Shown here: positions 6,933-15,732 of the stretch, piece after piece
How positions within the stretch are numbered: the first letter of the stretch is position 1
Layout of the letters: every line of letters begins with the position of its first letter
From: Methylacidiphilales bacterium
GTDB lineage: Bacteria; Verrucomicrobiota; Verrucomicrobiia; Methylacidiphilales; UBA1321
Assembly: GCA_026225555.1 (NCBI GenBank)
Contig: JAMFSY010000101.1
Coordinates: forward strand, 1 to 50,047
Reading direction: 5' to 3'
Length of the DNA: 50,047 nucleotides
Translations under genes and position numbers: made by a program
The notes under the pieces: generated by a model
The model's input: only the letters and a program-made list of their open reading frames with translations
Told to the model about the DNA's origin: nothing
The model's database searches: none

Positions 6933-7439
6933 ATGAAATCTTTCCTGAATTCCCTCCCCCTCATCATTCCGCTCGCTGCGGCCTGGTGCGAAAAGGAGGA
7001 GGCTTTGATGCTCAAAGAGGGAAGTATCCTTGACGAAAGCCAGACTGCCGATGCCCGCCGCGCCGGAGTCGTGCATCCGGATAAAATTCGCGTACAACAG
7101 GTGGAGAAGCTGCCGGAAGTCGATCATGCCGACATTCTTTTCATCGCGAAGCAAGTCGGGCTCTTTTCGGCCAAGTCCCCCGGCCTCGCCCTCGGTTATG
7201 GGATCTGCTTACGCCTCGATGCCTGGAACGATCGCTACGCCTTCGTTCATCAATGTGTGCATGTGGCACAGTACGAGCGGTATGGGAATATCCGCGCGTT
7301 CCTGACCGATTACATTCGCGAATGTATCGACCCGGGCTATCCGTTCGGCAAATTGGAACAGGAGGCGATCATCATCGCCAAGGACATCTGCAAATCGACC
7401 GTTCCTCTGCCTCCACCCCCACAACCTTCGGCCCCTTAA
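6933..7439 (+). CDS. Zincin-like conserved protein with altered HExxH motif
   Basis: 168 residues starting with a possible signal sequence (MKSFLNSLPLIIPLAAAWC). The C-terminal half contains FVHQCVHVAQYERYGNIRAFL followed by IRECIDPGYPFGKLEQEAI. I recall proteins with the pattern HELVHVAQYERLG...LEQEA, in which HExxH plus a downstream Glu would bind zinc. Here the catalytic Glu codon is CAA (Gln), giving HQxxH. The protein may therefore bind metal without peptidase activity. It ends in a Pro-rich tail and sits 20 bp after aat. Function is unknown. Confidence 0.55.
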   Translation: MKSFLNSLPLIIPLAAAWCEKEEALMLKEGSILDESQTADARRAGVVHPDKIRVQQVEKLPEVDHADILFIAKQVGLFSAKSPGLALGYGICLRLDAWNDRYAFVHQCVHVAQYERYGNIRAFLTDYIRECIDPGYPFGKLEQEAIIIAKDICKSTVPLPPPPQPSAP

Positions 7440-7542
7440 GTATTTTGCTCGACCTTGAAACTGTACTAATTCATGCCATCAGCCTAGGGTGGAGTGTTGG
7501 CGGGACCTTCACCGCCCGAGGAGACGGGAAAATGAAACAGCC

Positions 7543-9000
7543 ATGAGTTCCAAACCCTTGATTGGCATCGTCGACGACGAGCGGAATATCCAGGCGACGC
7601 TCGCCGCTATTCTGGAACGGCGCGGGTATGCGACCTTCTCCGCTTTCACCGGTCGGCAGGGTCTGCAAATGATTGCGGAGCAACAACCCGAAGTGCTTTT
7701 GCTCGACCTCGGTCTACCCGATAACGAGGGTCTCGATCTTCTGCAAACCATCCGTCAGGAGCACCCCTCCCTGCCCGTGCTGGTCGTGACCGCCAACGAC
7801 TCACTGAACAACGCCATCGCCTCGATCAAGATGGGCGCCTTTCATTTCATCAGCAAACCCTACGTGCCGGAAGAATTGCTCAGCCTCGTCACCAAGGCCC
7901 TTGAGCAGCGCGGACTGCGTCAGGAAACGGTCCAGCTTCGTGAGGAAACCGAGCGCCTGAAAAAGCGGGTCCAACGCGCCGAGGCCCAGCTTCAGCCCGT
8001 CTTCAAGAACCCGCGGATGGCCGAGCTTTTTGAACTGGTCGCGCAAATCGCGCCGAGCGAGGCCAACGTTCTCGTCGTCGGCGAGAGCGGAGTGGGAAAA
8101 GAAATCTTCGCCAATCGCATTCACGAGCAAAGCGTTCGCGCGTCGGGTCCTCTCGTGAAACTCAATTGCGCCGCCTTCCCGCAAAACATGATCGAAGGCG
8201 AACTCTTCGGTTATAAGAAGGGCGCCTTCACCGGCGCGAGTCAGGATTTTCCCGGTATGCTCAGCGCGGCGGGCGGCGGCACGCTTTTCCTCGATGAAAT
8301 CGCGGAGATGCCGATCGATCTCCAGACCCGTTTTCTCCGCGTCCTACAGGAACGCGAATTCCGCCCGCTCGGCAGCACGCAGGTCCAGAAAGCCGACTTC
8401 CGTCTCATCGCCGCCAGCAATCGTCGGCCCGAAGAGGCGATCCGCAACGGCCGTCTGCGCGAGGATCTTTTCTATCGCCTCAATACCTTCACCCTCGCCA
8501 TCCCACCACTGCGGGAACGCACCGAGGACATTCCCGAATTGGCGCAGCTTTTCCTCCATCGCTTCTGCTCGAAGATGAACAAGGGGCAGTTGACCATCCA
8601 GTCCGAGGCCTACGATGCGCTTTTGCGCTATCCATGGCCGGGCAATGTCCGCCAGCTCCAGAACGTCATCGAACGCGCGGTCGTTCTCGCGCAGGGCAGT
8701 ATGATTACCCCGCGCAATCTTCCACATGAAGTCGTACACACCATGCCGCTGGATCCGACCTCGGTCGCGGACGAGCCCTATCCTTACCCCGCCTACGGGC
8801 AGACTGCGCCCACACAGACCTCGCGCCTGCGCCCGCTCATGACCGACACACAGTCGTTCAACCTCGCCGAGCGGGAAAAAGCCGCGCTCGTCGCCGCGCT
8901 CGACCAGTGCAACGGAAACAAGAAAAAGGCGGCAGAACTTTTAGGCATCCACCGGCCGACCCTTTACACGAAGCTGAAAAAATTCGGCCTCGGCGTCTAG
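7543..9000 (+). CDS. NtrC-family sigma-54-dependent response regulator
   Basis: 485 residues in the canonical order. The receiver domain (1-120) has Asp11/Asp12, phospho-acceptor Asp55 in LLLDLGLPD, Thr83 and Lys105. The AAA+ domain has Walker A GESGVGKE at about 180-187, the sigma-54-contacting GAFTGA loop at 227-232 and Walker B GTLFLDEI at 246-253. A Fis-type HTH closes the protein (NKKKAAELLGIHRPTLYTKL). It activates sigma-54 promoters when phosphorylated; no partner kinase is adjacent, so the signal is unknown. The chosen ATG overlaps the stop of a four-codon open frame (7532-7546, M-K-Q-P) preceded by GGAGACGGG, which may couple initiation. Confidence 0.93.
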   Translation: MSSKPLIGIVDDERNIQATLAAILERRGYATFSAFTGRQGLQMIAEQQPEVLLLDLGLPDNEGLDLLQTIRQEHPSLPVLVVTANDSLNNAIASIKMGAFHFISKPYVPEELLSLVTKALEQRGLRQETVQLREETERLKKRVQRAEAQLQPVFKNPRMAELFELVAQIAPSEANVLVVGESGVGKEIFANRIHEQSVRASGPLVKLNCAAFPQNMIEGELFGYKKGAFTGASQDFPGMLSAAGGGTLFLDEIAEMPIDLQTRFLRVLQEREFRPLGSTQVQKADFRLIAASNRRPEEAIRNGRLREDLFYRLNTFTLAIPPLRERTEDIPELAQLFLHRFCSKMNKGQLTIQSEAYDALLRYPWPGNVRQLQNVIERAVVLAQGSMITPRNLPHEVVHTMPLDPTSVADEPYPYPAYGQTAPTQTSRLRPLMTDTQSFNLAEREKAALVAALDQCNGNKKKAAELLGIHRPTLYTKLKKFGLGV

Positions 9001-9011
9001 TCCATCGTTCT

Positions 9012-9830
9012 ATGGTTATCGGTTTCATCGGCGCCGGAAAAATGGCGCGCGCCCTGGCGGTCGGGCTGGTGCAGGGCGGAATCACTTCCGATCAAAATCT
9101 CCTTTGCTCCTCCCGCAGCGCGGAATCGGGGAAGACTTTCCTTAGTCTCTTCCCTTCTCCCGGCGCGCGCTGGACGGGAGACAACGTCCAACTCGTCCGC
9201 GAGAGCGACCTCATCATTCTCGCGCTCAAGCCACAGCAATTTCCCGACGCGTTGCCCGCCGTGCGCGAGGCCAGCGCGGGCAAACTTTTTCTCTCCCTCG
9301 CCGCCGGTCTCACGCTCGAGAAAATCGGCGCGTGGCTGCACCCCACCGCGAGGGTGATCCGCGCCATGCCCAATACCCCCATGCAGATCGGCGCGGGAGC
9401 CAGCGTCTTTACCGGTGGCCCGCACGTGCGCGACAAGGACTATGAGTTGATCGAGCGCATTCTCTCCGCTTCCGGCCGCGCCTGGCGGGTGGAGGAAAAG
9501 CAAATCGATGCGATCACGGCATTGTCTGGCAGCGGTCCCGCCTACCTTTTCCATTTTATCGACGCGCTGATCCAAGGCGGGGTCGCGCTCGGCTTGCCGG
9601 AAAAATTGACTCACGCGCTCGCGTTGCAGACCGTCCTGGGTTCCGCGCAACTGGCCGCGCAATCGACTCTTTCTCCACTGGAACTTGCCGCCCAGGTCAA
9701 AAGTCCACGGGGCACGACACTGGCTGGTTGCGACGTGCTGGAAAAAGATAACGCGCTTAATGACCTTATCGCCCGCTGTCTTACCGCCGCGAAAAATCGA
9801 GCCGAAGCCCTCGCTCGCGGCGAATCATAA
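9012..9830 (+). CDS. proC: Pyrroline-5-carboxylate reductase
   Basis: The cytoplasmic enzyme reduces 1-pyrroline-5-carboxylate to L-proline with NAD(P)H, the last step of proline synthesis. Seen across 272 residues: Rossmann start IGFIGAGKMARALAVGL, LIILALKPQQF, VIRAMPNTPMQIGAGASV and the C-terminal signature ALSGSGPAYLFHFIDALIQG with SPRGTTLAGC. Length is normal. It begins 11 bp after the sigma-54 regulator, so the two may share a transcript. Confidence 0.97.
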   Translation: MVIGFIGAGKMARALAVGLVQGGITSDQNLLCSSRSAESGKTFLSLFPSPGARWTGDNVQLVRESDLIILALKPQQFPDALPAVREASAGKLFLSLAAGLTLEKIGAWLHPTARVIRAMPNTPMQIGAGASVFTGGPHVRDKDYELIERILSASGRAWRVEEKQIDAITALSGSGPAYLFHFIDALIQGGVALGLPEKLTHALALQTVLGSAQLAAQSTLSPLELAAQVKSPRGTTLAGCDVLEKDNALNDLIARCLTAAKNRAEALARGES

Positions 9831-9897
9831 GGATCCAGCCCCTCGTTTGCAGGACTGTTGCCAAACGTCCTTCGCAGCGGCAACTTGAAATCCTACC

Positions 9898-11865
9898 ATG
9901 ACCTCAGCCATCCGCATTTCGCTGCTCTGTCTCGCCCTTGTTCTCCTTATCGGTGCTGCCCTTTGGTATTATTTATTTGGGCCAAATAAAGTCGCCGCCG
10001 CCGACCTCGTGCCTTCCGACACCGTGGTCTTTGCGACCATTCCAAATGCGGCCGCCATTACCGCCGATTACGAAACCTCCCACTTAAAACAAATCGTCGA
10101 TTCGCCGAACGCGAAACCGCTACTCGATACCATCAGCAACCAGATTGGCGGCAAGAATCTCGAGTTGCTCCAGGCTTTTCTCCCCTGCTTGAGCGGGCAG
10201 TCCTTCATCGCCCTCACCCACTTCGATCCCAATAATCCAGTCCAGGCGGGCCTAATTGCGGGGCTCAAGCCGAAGCCCGGCCTTGGCGATTTCAACGGTT
10301 TTATTGATAAGCTGAAAGCGGCCTATCCGGATGCGCTCGCGCAAGGCACCACTGGTTCCGGTCAGGTGGAGGGACTCGATTACCAATGGATCAAGGGCCC
10401 CAATGCGCCCGATAAGATTTGCGTCGCCCAGTATCGGGGTTGGATCATTACCGCCTGGGGCGAGGCCTCGTTGCAGGATTGGTGGGACCGTCTGGGAAAA
10501 AAGGCCTCCACGCCCAGCCTGAGCCAAAACGCCGCCTACCAGAAATCATTGCTCCGGGTGGGCAAGGACTCGGAAACCATTCTCTATATCGATTCCCAGA
10601 GCGCCTTGGGGATGTTGCAGAAACACCTCGCGTCCACGAATCCGGCCCAAGGCACGTATCTCGCTAAAAAGTGGCAGGCGCTCGGTGCCATGATGGTGGG
10701 AACTCGCTTCGAGGACGGCGATATCGCGGACCATTTTTCGATGTTGATCCCGGCCCAGGCTCAACGCGATGCCGGCATGACTGCCGGGCCATGCGCTTTT
10801 GACACCTTGAAATTCACCAGCCCGGACACGGAATTTTACTGGGCCCGCAGCCTGGACTTTGGGCAGGCCTGGAAAGATCTCCAGGAACAATCATCGCAGG
10901 CGCCGGGAACGAATCCGGTGGTGGACGCTGGAATTTCCTCGCTCCAGAATTGGGCACAAAATGAAAAGCTCGATCTCCAGCACAACGTGATCGATCCGCT
11001 CGGAAAGGAAATTTCCTTCCAGTTGGAATGGGGCAGCGATGCCACCTATCCCGAGGCTGGCCTTTTCGTGAAACTCGACAAGCCGGACGACTTCAAACCG
11101 ACGATTGCCGCCATCGTCGATACCATTCGCCAGCGATTTGAGACCAGCGCGGTGGTGAATGAAATCAGCGCCAATGGCCACAATTTCGCCACGCTGAAGT
11201 TCGTGCAGCCCCTGCCGATCAGCCCGACGATCACCGAGGATGGACCCTATTTCGGGATCTTCCTGACCGAGAATCAGGCCGCGCGCAGTTTCCAGCGCGA
11301 TGAAAGCGTGGGCCTGCTCAACGATGCCGGTTTCAAGCGTCAGATCGGCGACAGGAAAGCCGATGCTTCCCAGTTGATCTTTTTCAATTCGCCCAAATTC
11401 CTCGACCGTACTTATCAGACGGCCATGCCCTATCTCTCGCTCGCCGCGATGTTCAATCCGACCTTGGGCTCGGCGCTCAAGGGCCGTAACCTACCGCCTG
11501 ATTTGCAATGGCTCGCCCCGATCGATTCCTGGTCCGTCGCGGTGTCGTCCGATGATGAGGGCGTGAAGGGCTATTCGGTTTCCGGCATCGGCAATCAAGG
11601 CATCTTCATCACCGGAGGACTGGGTGCGGCGTCCGTCGTTTTGCGCTCACTGGGACATCCCCTGAGTTCCTTCGTCCCCTCGCCTACACCGCCGCCGGCT
11701 CCGCCGCCGATCATTGCACCGGCCCCGCCGCTCCCTGCCCCCGCTCCGGTTCCCGACACGGCCACGAACGCGGCACCTGCACCTGAAGCTGCTCCAGCTC
11801 CTGTCGCACCAAGCCCGACCACGAATGCCCCTCCCACGGCGCCAGCCCCGGCTCAACCTCAGTAA
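9898..11865 (+). CDS. Membrane-anchored periplasmic protein with Pro/Ala-rich tail (DUF3352-like?)
   Basis: 655 residues. One N-terminal hydrophobic segment (about 6-28, ISLLCLALVLLIGAALWYYL) anchors or exports the protein. It is followed by a large soluble region beginning VPSDTVVFATIPNAAAI, reminiscent of DUF3352-type proteins in which an opening 'lP.dt..f..v' precedes an alpha/beta repeat. The last 75 residues are a low-complexity Pro/Ala linker. No catalytic motif is recognised. The end overlaps the next gene by 41 bp, and both encode exported proteins, so they likely act in the same envelope process. Confidence 0.6.
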   Translation: MTSAIRISLLCLALVLLIGAALWYYLFGPNKVAAADLVPSDTVVFATIPNAAAITADYETSHLKQIVDSPNAKPLLDTISNQIGGKNLELLQAFLPCLSGQSFIALTHFDPNNPVQAGLIAGLKPKPGLGDFNGFIDKLKAAYPDALAQGTTGSGQVEGLDYQWIKGPNAPDKICVAQYRGWIITAWGEASLQDWWDRLGKKASTPSLSQNAAYQKSLLRVGKDSETILYIDSQSALGMLQKHLASTNPAQGTYLAKKWQALGAMMVGTRFEDGDIADHFSMLIPAQAQRDAGMTAGPCAFDTLKFTSPDTEFYWARSLDFGQAWKDLQEQSSQAPGTNPVVDAGISSLQNWAQNEKLDLQHNVIDPLGKEISFQLEWGSDATYPEAGLFVKLDKPDDFKPTIAAIVDTIRQRFETSAVVNEISANGHNFATLKFVQPLPISPTITEDGPYFGIFLTENQAARSFQRDESVGLLNDAGFKRQIGDRKADASQLIFFNSPKFLDRTYQTAMPYLSLAAMFNPTLGSALKGRNLPPDLQWLAPIDSWSVAVSSDDEGVKGYSVSGIGNQGIFITGGLGAASVVLRSLGHPLSSFVPSPTPPPAPPPIIAPAPPLPAPAPVPDTATNAAPAPEAAPAPVAPSPTTNAPPTAPAPAQPQ

Positions 11866-13450
11866 GTTCCTGGGGACGGTCCTGGCGGGATGGATGGCGG
11901 TCATCGGCTTGATGGCCCAGACCGCCCCTCCGCTGACGCCCCCGCCAGCCAACGGCGCGGAAAAGAAGATCTTCGAGGAATGGTCGATCCTCGTGCTCGA
12001 CGGCAAGCGTTGCGGTTATGAGAGCACGGTTACGACTGAAATCGATACGCCCTCCGGACCGGAATACTGCACTCTCGATCAACAGGAATTCGTGGTCAAG
12101 CGGATGACCACCAATCTCAAGATGACTTCGTCCTCGAAAATCACCGAGGATGCCAAGGGCGGCGTGCTGAGCTTTGAGCAGATCACCGAGGGCACCGGTT
12201 CGCATATCGAATCAAGCGGCCACCGCGAGGGCGACGAACTGGTCGTTTCCAGCCGCGGACAAACCGCCCGCTACCCGGTCCCTCGACTGGCCGCCCTGGG
12301 GCCCGAAGCTATTCGCCGTCTGAGCGCTACCATTCCACTCAAGCCCGGCCAGCCGTTTTCCTTCCCGACTTTCGAAAGCGATTATCCGCAAGGTGTGGTC
12401 TGGGAAAAGGGCGCCATCGTCGGATCGGAGATGCGCCGTGTACGAGGCGTGGATCGGCACGTCTGGAAAATCTCCAGCAGCACCAGTCTCATGCCCGGCA
12501 TGAAGGAGAGTTCCTGGATCGATGATAAAAATGGCGACGTCGAATCAATCCTCCATATTCCCGGCATCGGCGCGCTCGATGAAATCGTCGCAGATCGCGC
12601 CGAGTGCATGAAGCAGCCGGAGGGAGCCGAGATCTTCGCCGGTTCCCTCATCCGGCCTCAACACGCCATCCCCTCGCCGAACCGGCAGTCCCAGGCTTTC
12701 TATCGCATCACCACGCGCGATTCGAAATCGCCATTGACGCTCTGGAACCAGGGTGAGCAGCGCGTGATCTCCTCCAAGCCGGGCGCGATTGAAATCGTCG
12801 TCACCGCGCCGGAAATCCGCGCCGACGATGTGACCTGGCAATTACCTCATGCGGATACGCCGGAATTGCATCCCTATCTCCAGGCCTCCGCCTATCTCGA
12901 GGTCAATTCACCCGAGATCCAGGCGCTGGCAAAGCAAGCCGTGGGAAACGAAAAGAACCCGGTGATCGCGGCGCACCGCATCGAGCATTTCGTGCGCGTC
13001 TATATCACGAAGAAGGATCTCGATATCGGTTTCGCCTCGGCCCAGGAGACGGCTAGATCCCGTGAAGGCGATTGCACGGAACATGCCGTGCTCTGCGCCG
13101 CGCTGGGCCGGGCCGCCGGGCTGCCCACGCGATGCGTGATCGGCTTCGGCTACATTCCCCCCGGAGTGGATGAACCGACCATCACGAACAAAGTCGACCG
13201 TGATACCGGCGTTTTCGGTTTTCACATGTGGGCCGAAGCATGGGTCGGCCCGGATAAGTGGGTCGCGATGGACGCGGCCTTGGGCAGTTTCGACGTCGGC
13301 CATATCGCGATCTTGAAAACCGCGCTAGAGGAAGTGAATCCACTGGTGGATATCGATATGCCAGTGCTGCAACTGATGGAGAATCTCCAGATCGATATCC
13401 TGAAGACGGTGCCGAAAAAAGGCGCCGTTGGCCCTTCGGATATTGATTAA
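11825..13450 (+). CDS. Exported transglutaminase-like protein
   Basis: 541 residues from ATG 11825, which gives a clean signal peptide: basic RRQPRLNLSK, hydrophobic FLGTVLAGWMAVIGL and a probable cut after LMAQ. The C-terminal third has the transglutaminase/protease core: Cys at about 417 in REGDCTEHAVLCAALGRAAG, His at about 466 in FHMWAEAW and Asp at about 483 in WVAMDAALG. The first 350 residues are an unrecognised beta-rich part. Such proteins act as periplasmic cysteine peptidases or amide-forming enzymes. Frames upstream of 11825 lie inside the Pro/Ala-coding region of the previous gene and look spurious. Confidence 0.8.
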   Translation: MPLPRRQPRLNLSKFLGTVLAGWMAVIGLMAQTAPPLTPPPANGAEKKIFEEWSILVLDGKRCGYESTVTTEIDTPSGPEYCTLDQQEFVVKRMTTNLKMTSSSKITEDAKGGVLSFEQITEGTGSHIESSGHREGDELVVSSRGQTARYPVPRLAALGPEAIRRLSATIPLKPGQPFSFPTFESDYPQGVVWEKGAIVGSEMRRVRGVDRHVWKISSSTSLMPGMKESSWIDDKNGDVESILHIPGIGALDEIVADRAECMKQPEGAEIFAGSLIRPQHAIPSPNRQSQAFYRITTRDSKSPLTLWNQGEQRVISSKPGAIEIVVTAPEIRADDVTWQLPHADTPELHPYLQASAYLEVNSPEIQALAKQAVGNEKNPVIAAHRIEHFVRVYITKKDLDIGFASAQETARSREGDCTEHAVLCAALGRAAGLPTRCVIGFGYIPPGVDEPTITNKVDRDTGVFGFHMWAEAWVGPDKWVAMDAALGSFDVGHIAILKTALEEVNPLVDIDMPVLQLMENLQIDILKTVPKKGAVGPSDID

Positions 13451-13500
13451 AGCTCAGCCTCCCTGGCAGCTTGCTGAAGAAAAGTTACCCGCAAAACTTT

Positions 13501-13590
13501 CTGTCATCCTGAGCTTGTCGAAGGATCAGGTCGGTTGCCTCCCGCATTTTCCGAGGCAGAACTGATCCTTCGACAAGCTCAGGATGACAG
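13501..13590. repeat. Palindromic repeat copy B (intact)
   Basis: Arms 13501-13529 and 13562-13590 are perfectly complementary over 29 bp (core CCTGAGCTTGTCGAAGGATC), with a 32-nt loop. The loop holds its own short pairing, TTGCCT against AGGCA. It lies between the 3' ends of two convergent genes. Outer sequence GGCAGCTTGCTGAAG (from 13475) matches the outer flank of the 25.5-kb copy. Confidence 0.93.
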
Positions 13591-13622
13591 AGAAAAAGAG
13601 CAACTATCTAAGTGAAACCCAG

Positions 13623-14819
13623 CTAGGGCTCCACCTGTTTCATCGGGCTGACCTGCGCCGCTTCCTCCACGGGCTGATTGAGCAACGTATCGACAATCGT
13701 TTCGGCCGCCTGTGGGCGGCTGTAGGCCAGCGCTTTTTCCCGCATGGCCGCGAGGCGGGCGGGATCATCCAGAAGATTATCCAGCTTATAGGCCAGGGTC
13801 GTAAATTCGTTGCATTTGAGAGCGATTCCTTTTTCCAGCAGGTGATCGCTGTTGCGCTCCTCCTGGCCTGGAATGGGCGCCACGATGATCATCGGCAGGC
13901 CCGACGCGAGGCATTCCGCGGTCGTCAATCCACCCGGCTTGCCGATAAAGAGATCGGCCATCTGCATCCAGCGATGCATTTCGTTGGTGTAGCCCAGCAC
14001 GCGAATGCTGAGGCCCGGAGTGGAGGCCTCGATCGCCTTGGCTTGTTTTTCCAGGTCCTCCTTCAGCTCCGGATTCTTGCCGCAAATCATCACAGCCTGG
14101 GCCGGATGTTTGAGCCGGGAAAGACTGTCCAGCACGCCCGCGGCCGGGCTGACGCCCAGCGCACCGGCCGAGATGAGAAAAAGCGGTCGGTCGTTATCCA
14201 GGCCCGCTTCAAGCCGTAACGCCGCGCGGTCCTCCTGTTTGCCGAAAAGCGGATCGATGGGAATACCGCTGACGGTGATGTTATTCCCCGGCAGGCCGAG
14301 TACTTCGAGATGCACCTTGCTTTCCTCCAGCGCGACGAAGTAGCGGTGAAACGTACGGCAAAGCCACATGGCATGGACATCCAGATCGGTGACGACAATG
14401 GAAAGCCGCGCGTTGAGTTTCCCCTTGTTGATCAGGTACGAAATGATTTCCGCGGGCAGGAAGTGGGTGCAGACCGTGATGTCGGGCTTGAACTTCGCGA
14501 TGAACCGCTCCAGCGGCCCGGTGTTCAGGCGGTCGAGCATGAGCCGCATCCGGTCCGTTTTCCACGGCTCGTCGCTGCTGCGATAAACGAAACCGAGAAT
14601 GGTCGGCGCGCGGTTCACGAGTTGGATATAGAGCTTCGAGTAGAAATCGCGGAAAAGCTTATTCGTGAAACGGAGGGCATCGACATTGCGCACCTCGCCA
14701 ACGCCGGGTTGCTGGCGAAAAACTTTTTCCAGCGCCTCGGCCGCCCGGGTATGCCCCGTGCCCGCGCTGACCGATAAAATCAAGACCCGCCGGCCGGCCG
14801 GGGTGGAGGCGTTCTGCAT
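13623..14819 (-). CDS. GT28-type glycolipid glycosyltransferase (MGDG synthase/UgtP-like)
   Basis: 398 residues. The N-terminus VLILSVSAGTGHTRAAEAL is the MGDG-synthase domain pattern (SasxGxGH..aA..l). The C-terminal GT-B half has MICGKNPELKEDLEKQ, VLGYTNEMHRWMQMADLFIG and the donor-site block KPGGLTTAECLASGLPMIIV. These enzymes add galactose or glucose to diacylglycerol at the inner membrane. ATG 14819 is chosen because longer frames run into the FHA gene upstream. It probably shares a transcript with that gene (53-bp gap). Confidence 0.85.
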   Translation of the reverse strand: MQNASTPAGRRVLILSVSAGTGHTRAAEALEKVFRQQPGVGEVRNVDALRFTNKLFRDFYSKLYIQLVNRAPTILGFVYRSSDEPWKTDRMRLMLDRLNTGPLERFIAKFKPDITVCTHFLPAEIISYLINKGKLNARLSIVVTDLDVHAMWLCRTFHRYFVALEESKVHLEVLGLPGNNITVSGIPIDPLFGKQEDRAALRLEAGLDNDRPLFLISAGALGVSPAAGVLDSLSRLKHPAQAVMICGKNPELKEDLEKQAKAIEASTPGLSIRVLGYTNEMHRWMQMADLFIGKPGGLTTAECLASGLPMIIVAPIPGQEERNSDHLLEKGIALKCNEFTTLAYKLDNLLDDPARLAAMREKALAYSRPQAAETIVDTLLNQPVEEAAQVSPMKQVEP

Positions 14820-14872
14820 CTCCAAAGAACTAGAGCTCCCGGACAAGTATTTAAAGCCTCGAAAACGGGATT

Positions 14873-15556
14873 TCACTTGGCGGGGGAAGCCTTCTTGAGG
14901 CCGCCGATAAAGAGGCAATGCACGCCGCCGAATTGCAGGCTGTCCTGCACGCTGAGCCAGCGTTCCTTGATGGGCTGACCGGCCACATAGGTGCCGTTGG
15001 TCGAACCGAGGTCCTTCAGGAACACGCCGGCGCGGGAATATTCAATACTGGCGTGGCGTTGCGAAATGGTGGGATCGTTGATCACGATATCATTGATGGT
15101 CGAGCGACCGATATAGGCGATGCCTGGGCGAATGGGGAAGGTTTTGATCTCCGTGCCGAGCGTGATCCGCATATAGGGATTGGTCGGCGCCAGCCGGATC
15201 GGCTCGGTCGGGCGGCTCTCGTCATCGTTGGCGGTCTCATCCTTGACCCGCGCGGCTTCGCAGAGCACCTGCATATAGGGCATGTTGATCGTCCGGCGTT
15301 GAGCTTTTTCGCCGACGATGAATTCCGTTTGCGGATCGGGAAGATTGATCAGCGCGACCGCCGCCTCCACACCGGAACGCAGCCCGAACTGGGCATCGAC
15401 AATTTCACCGTTGATCAGATTGATGCGGGCCGGGGGCGGAACATTCGTGATGTAAATCTCGCCGGTCTTATTGCCAAGTCCGAAGGCCTGGATTTGCTCC
15501 GCGATACTTAGGAGATTTCCAAGCTTGACCGTGTCCCTGCGTAAGTCGGGAAGCAT
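14873..15556 (-). CDS. DUF4388 (PATAN-like) plus FHA domain protein
   Basis: 227 residues from ATG 15556. The N-terminal half (LSIAEQIQAFGLGNKTGEIY...ARINLINGEIVDAQFG...GVEAAVALI) is the DUF4388 pattern, a domain linked to signalling. The C-terminal half is a classic FHA phosphothreonine-binding domain: YIGRSTINDIVINDPTISQRHASIEY and LKDLGSTNGTYVAG. It is predicted to be cytoplasmic and to read Ser/Thr phosphorylation. A longer start at 15673 would translate the half repeat at 15639 and is not favoured. Confidence 0.87.
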   Translation of the reverse strand: MLPDLRRDTVKLGNLLSIAEQIQAFGLGNKTGEIYITNVPPPARINLINGEIVDAQFGLRSGVEAAVALINLPDPQTEFIVGEKAQRRTINMPYMQVLCEAARVKDETANDDESRPTEPIRLAPTNPYMRITLGTEIKTFPIRPGIAYIGRSTINDIVINDPTISQRHASIEYSRAGVFLKDLGSTNGTYVAGQPIKERWLSVQDSLQFGGVHCLFIGGLKKASPAK

Positions 15557-15638
15557 AATCGTATTATAATCCTCTTTGTCACAGCGTCGAGTCATTCTCC
15601 GTGAATTGCGCTCCCCGGATGAATCCGTAATCCTAGAA

Positions 15639-15654
15639 CCTGTCGAAGGATCAG
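15639..15654. repeat. Degenerate half copy of the palindromic repeat
   Basis: CCTGTCGAAGGATCAG matches one inner arm of the dispersed palindrome with part of the arm missing. No second arm is nearby. It lies between the divergent FHA and rsmI genes, unlike most full copies. Confidence 0.6.
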
Positions 15655-15732
15655 ATCTGTTTACTTTCTTCATGGACCGTCCCCGGGGACGCTGTTCTTG
15701 CCCGCCGGAGCGGACTGCTTCATAAAAGTCGC

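Noticed and set aside
14820-14918. Longer N-terminus for the GT28 glycosyltransferase
   Set aside because: It would overlap the FHA gene and adds residues that do not fit; the MGDG-synthase domain begins just after ATG 14819.
15557-15673. Longer N-terminus for the DUF4388/FHA protein
   Set aside because: It would translate the half repeat at 15639 and has charged, unstructured residues; ATG 15556 directly precedes the domain.
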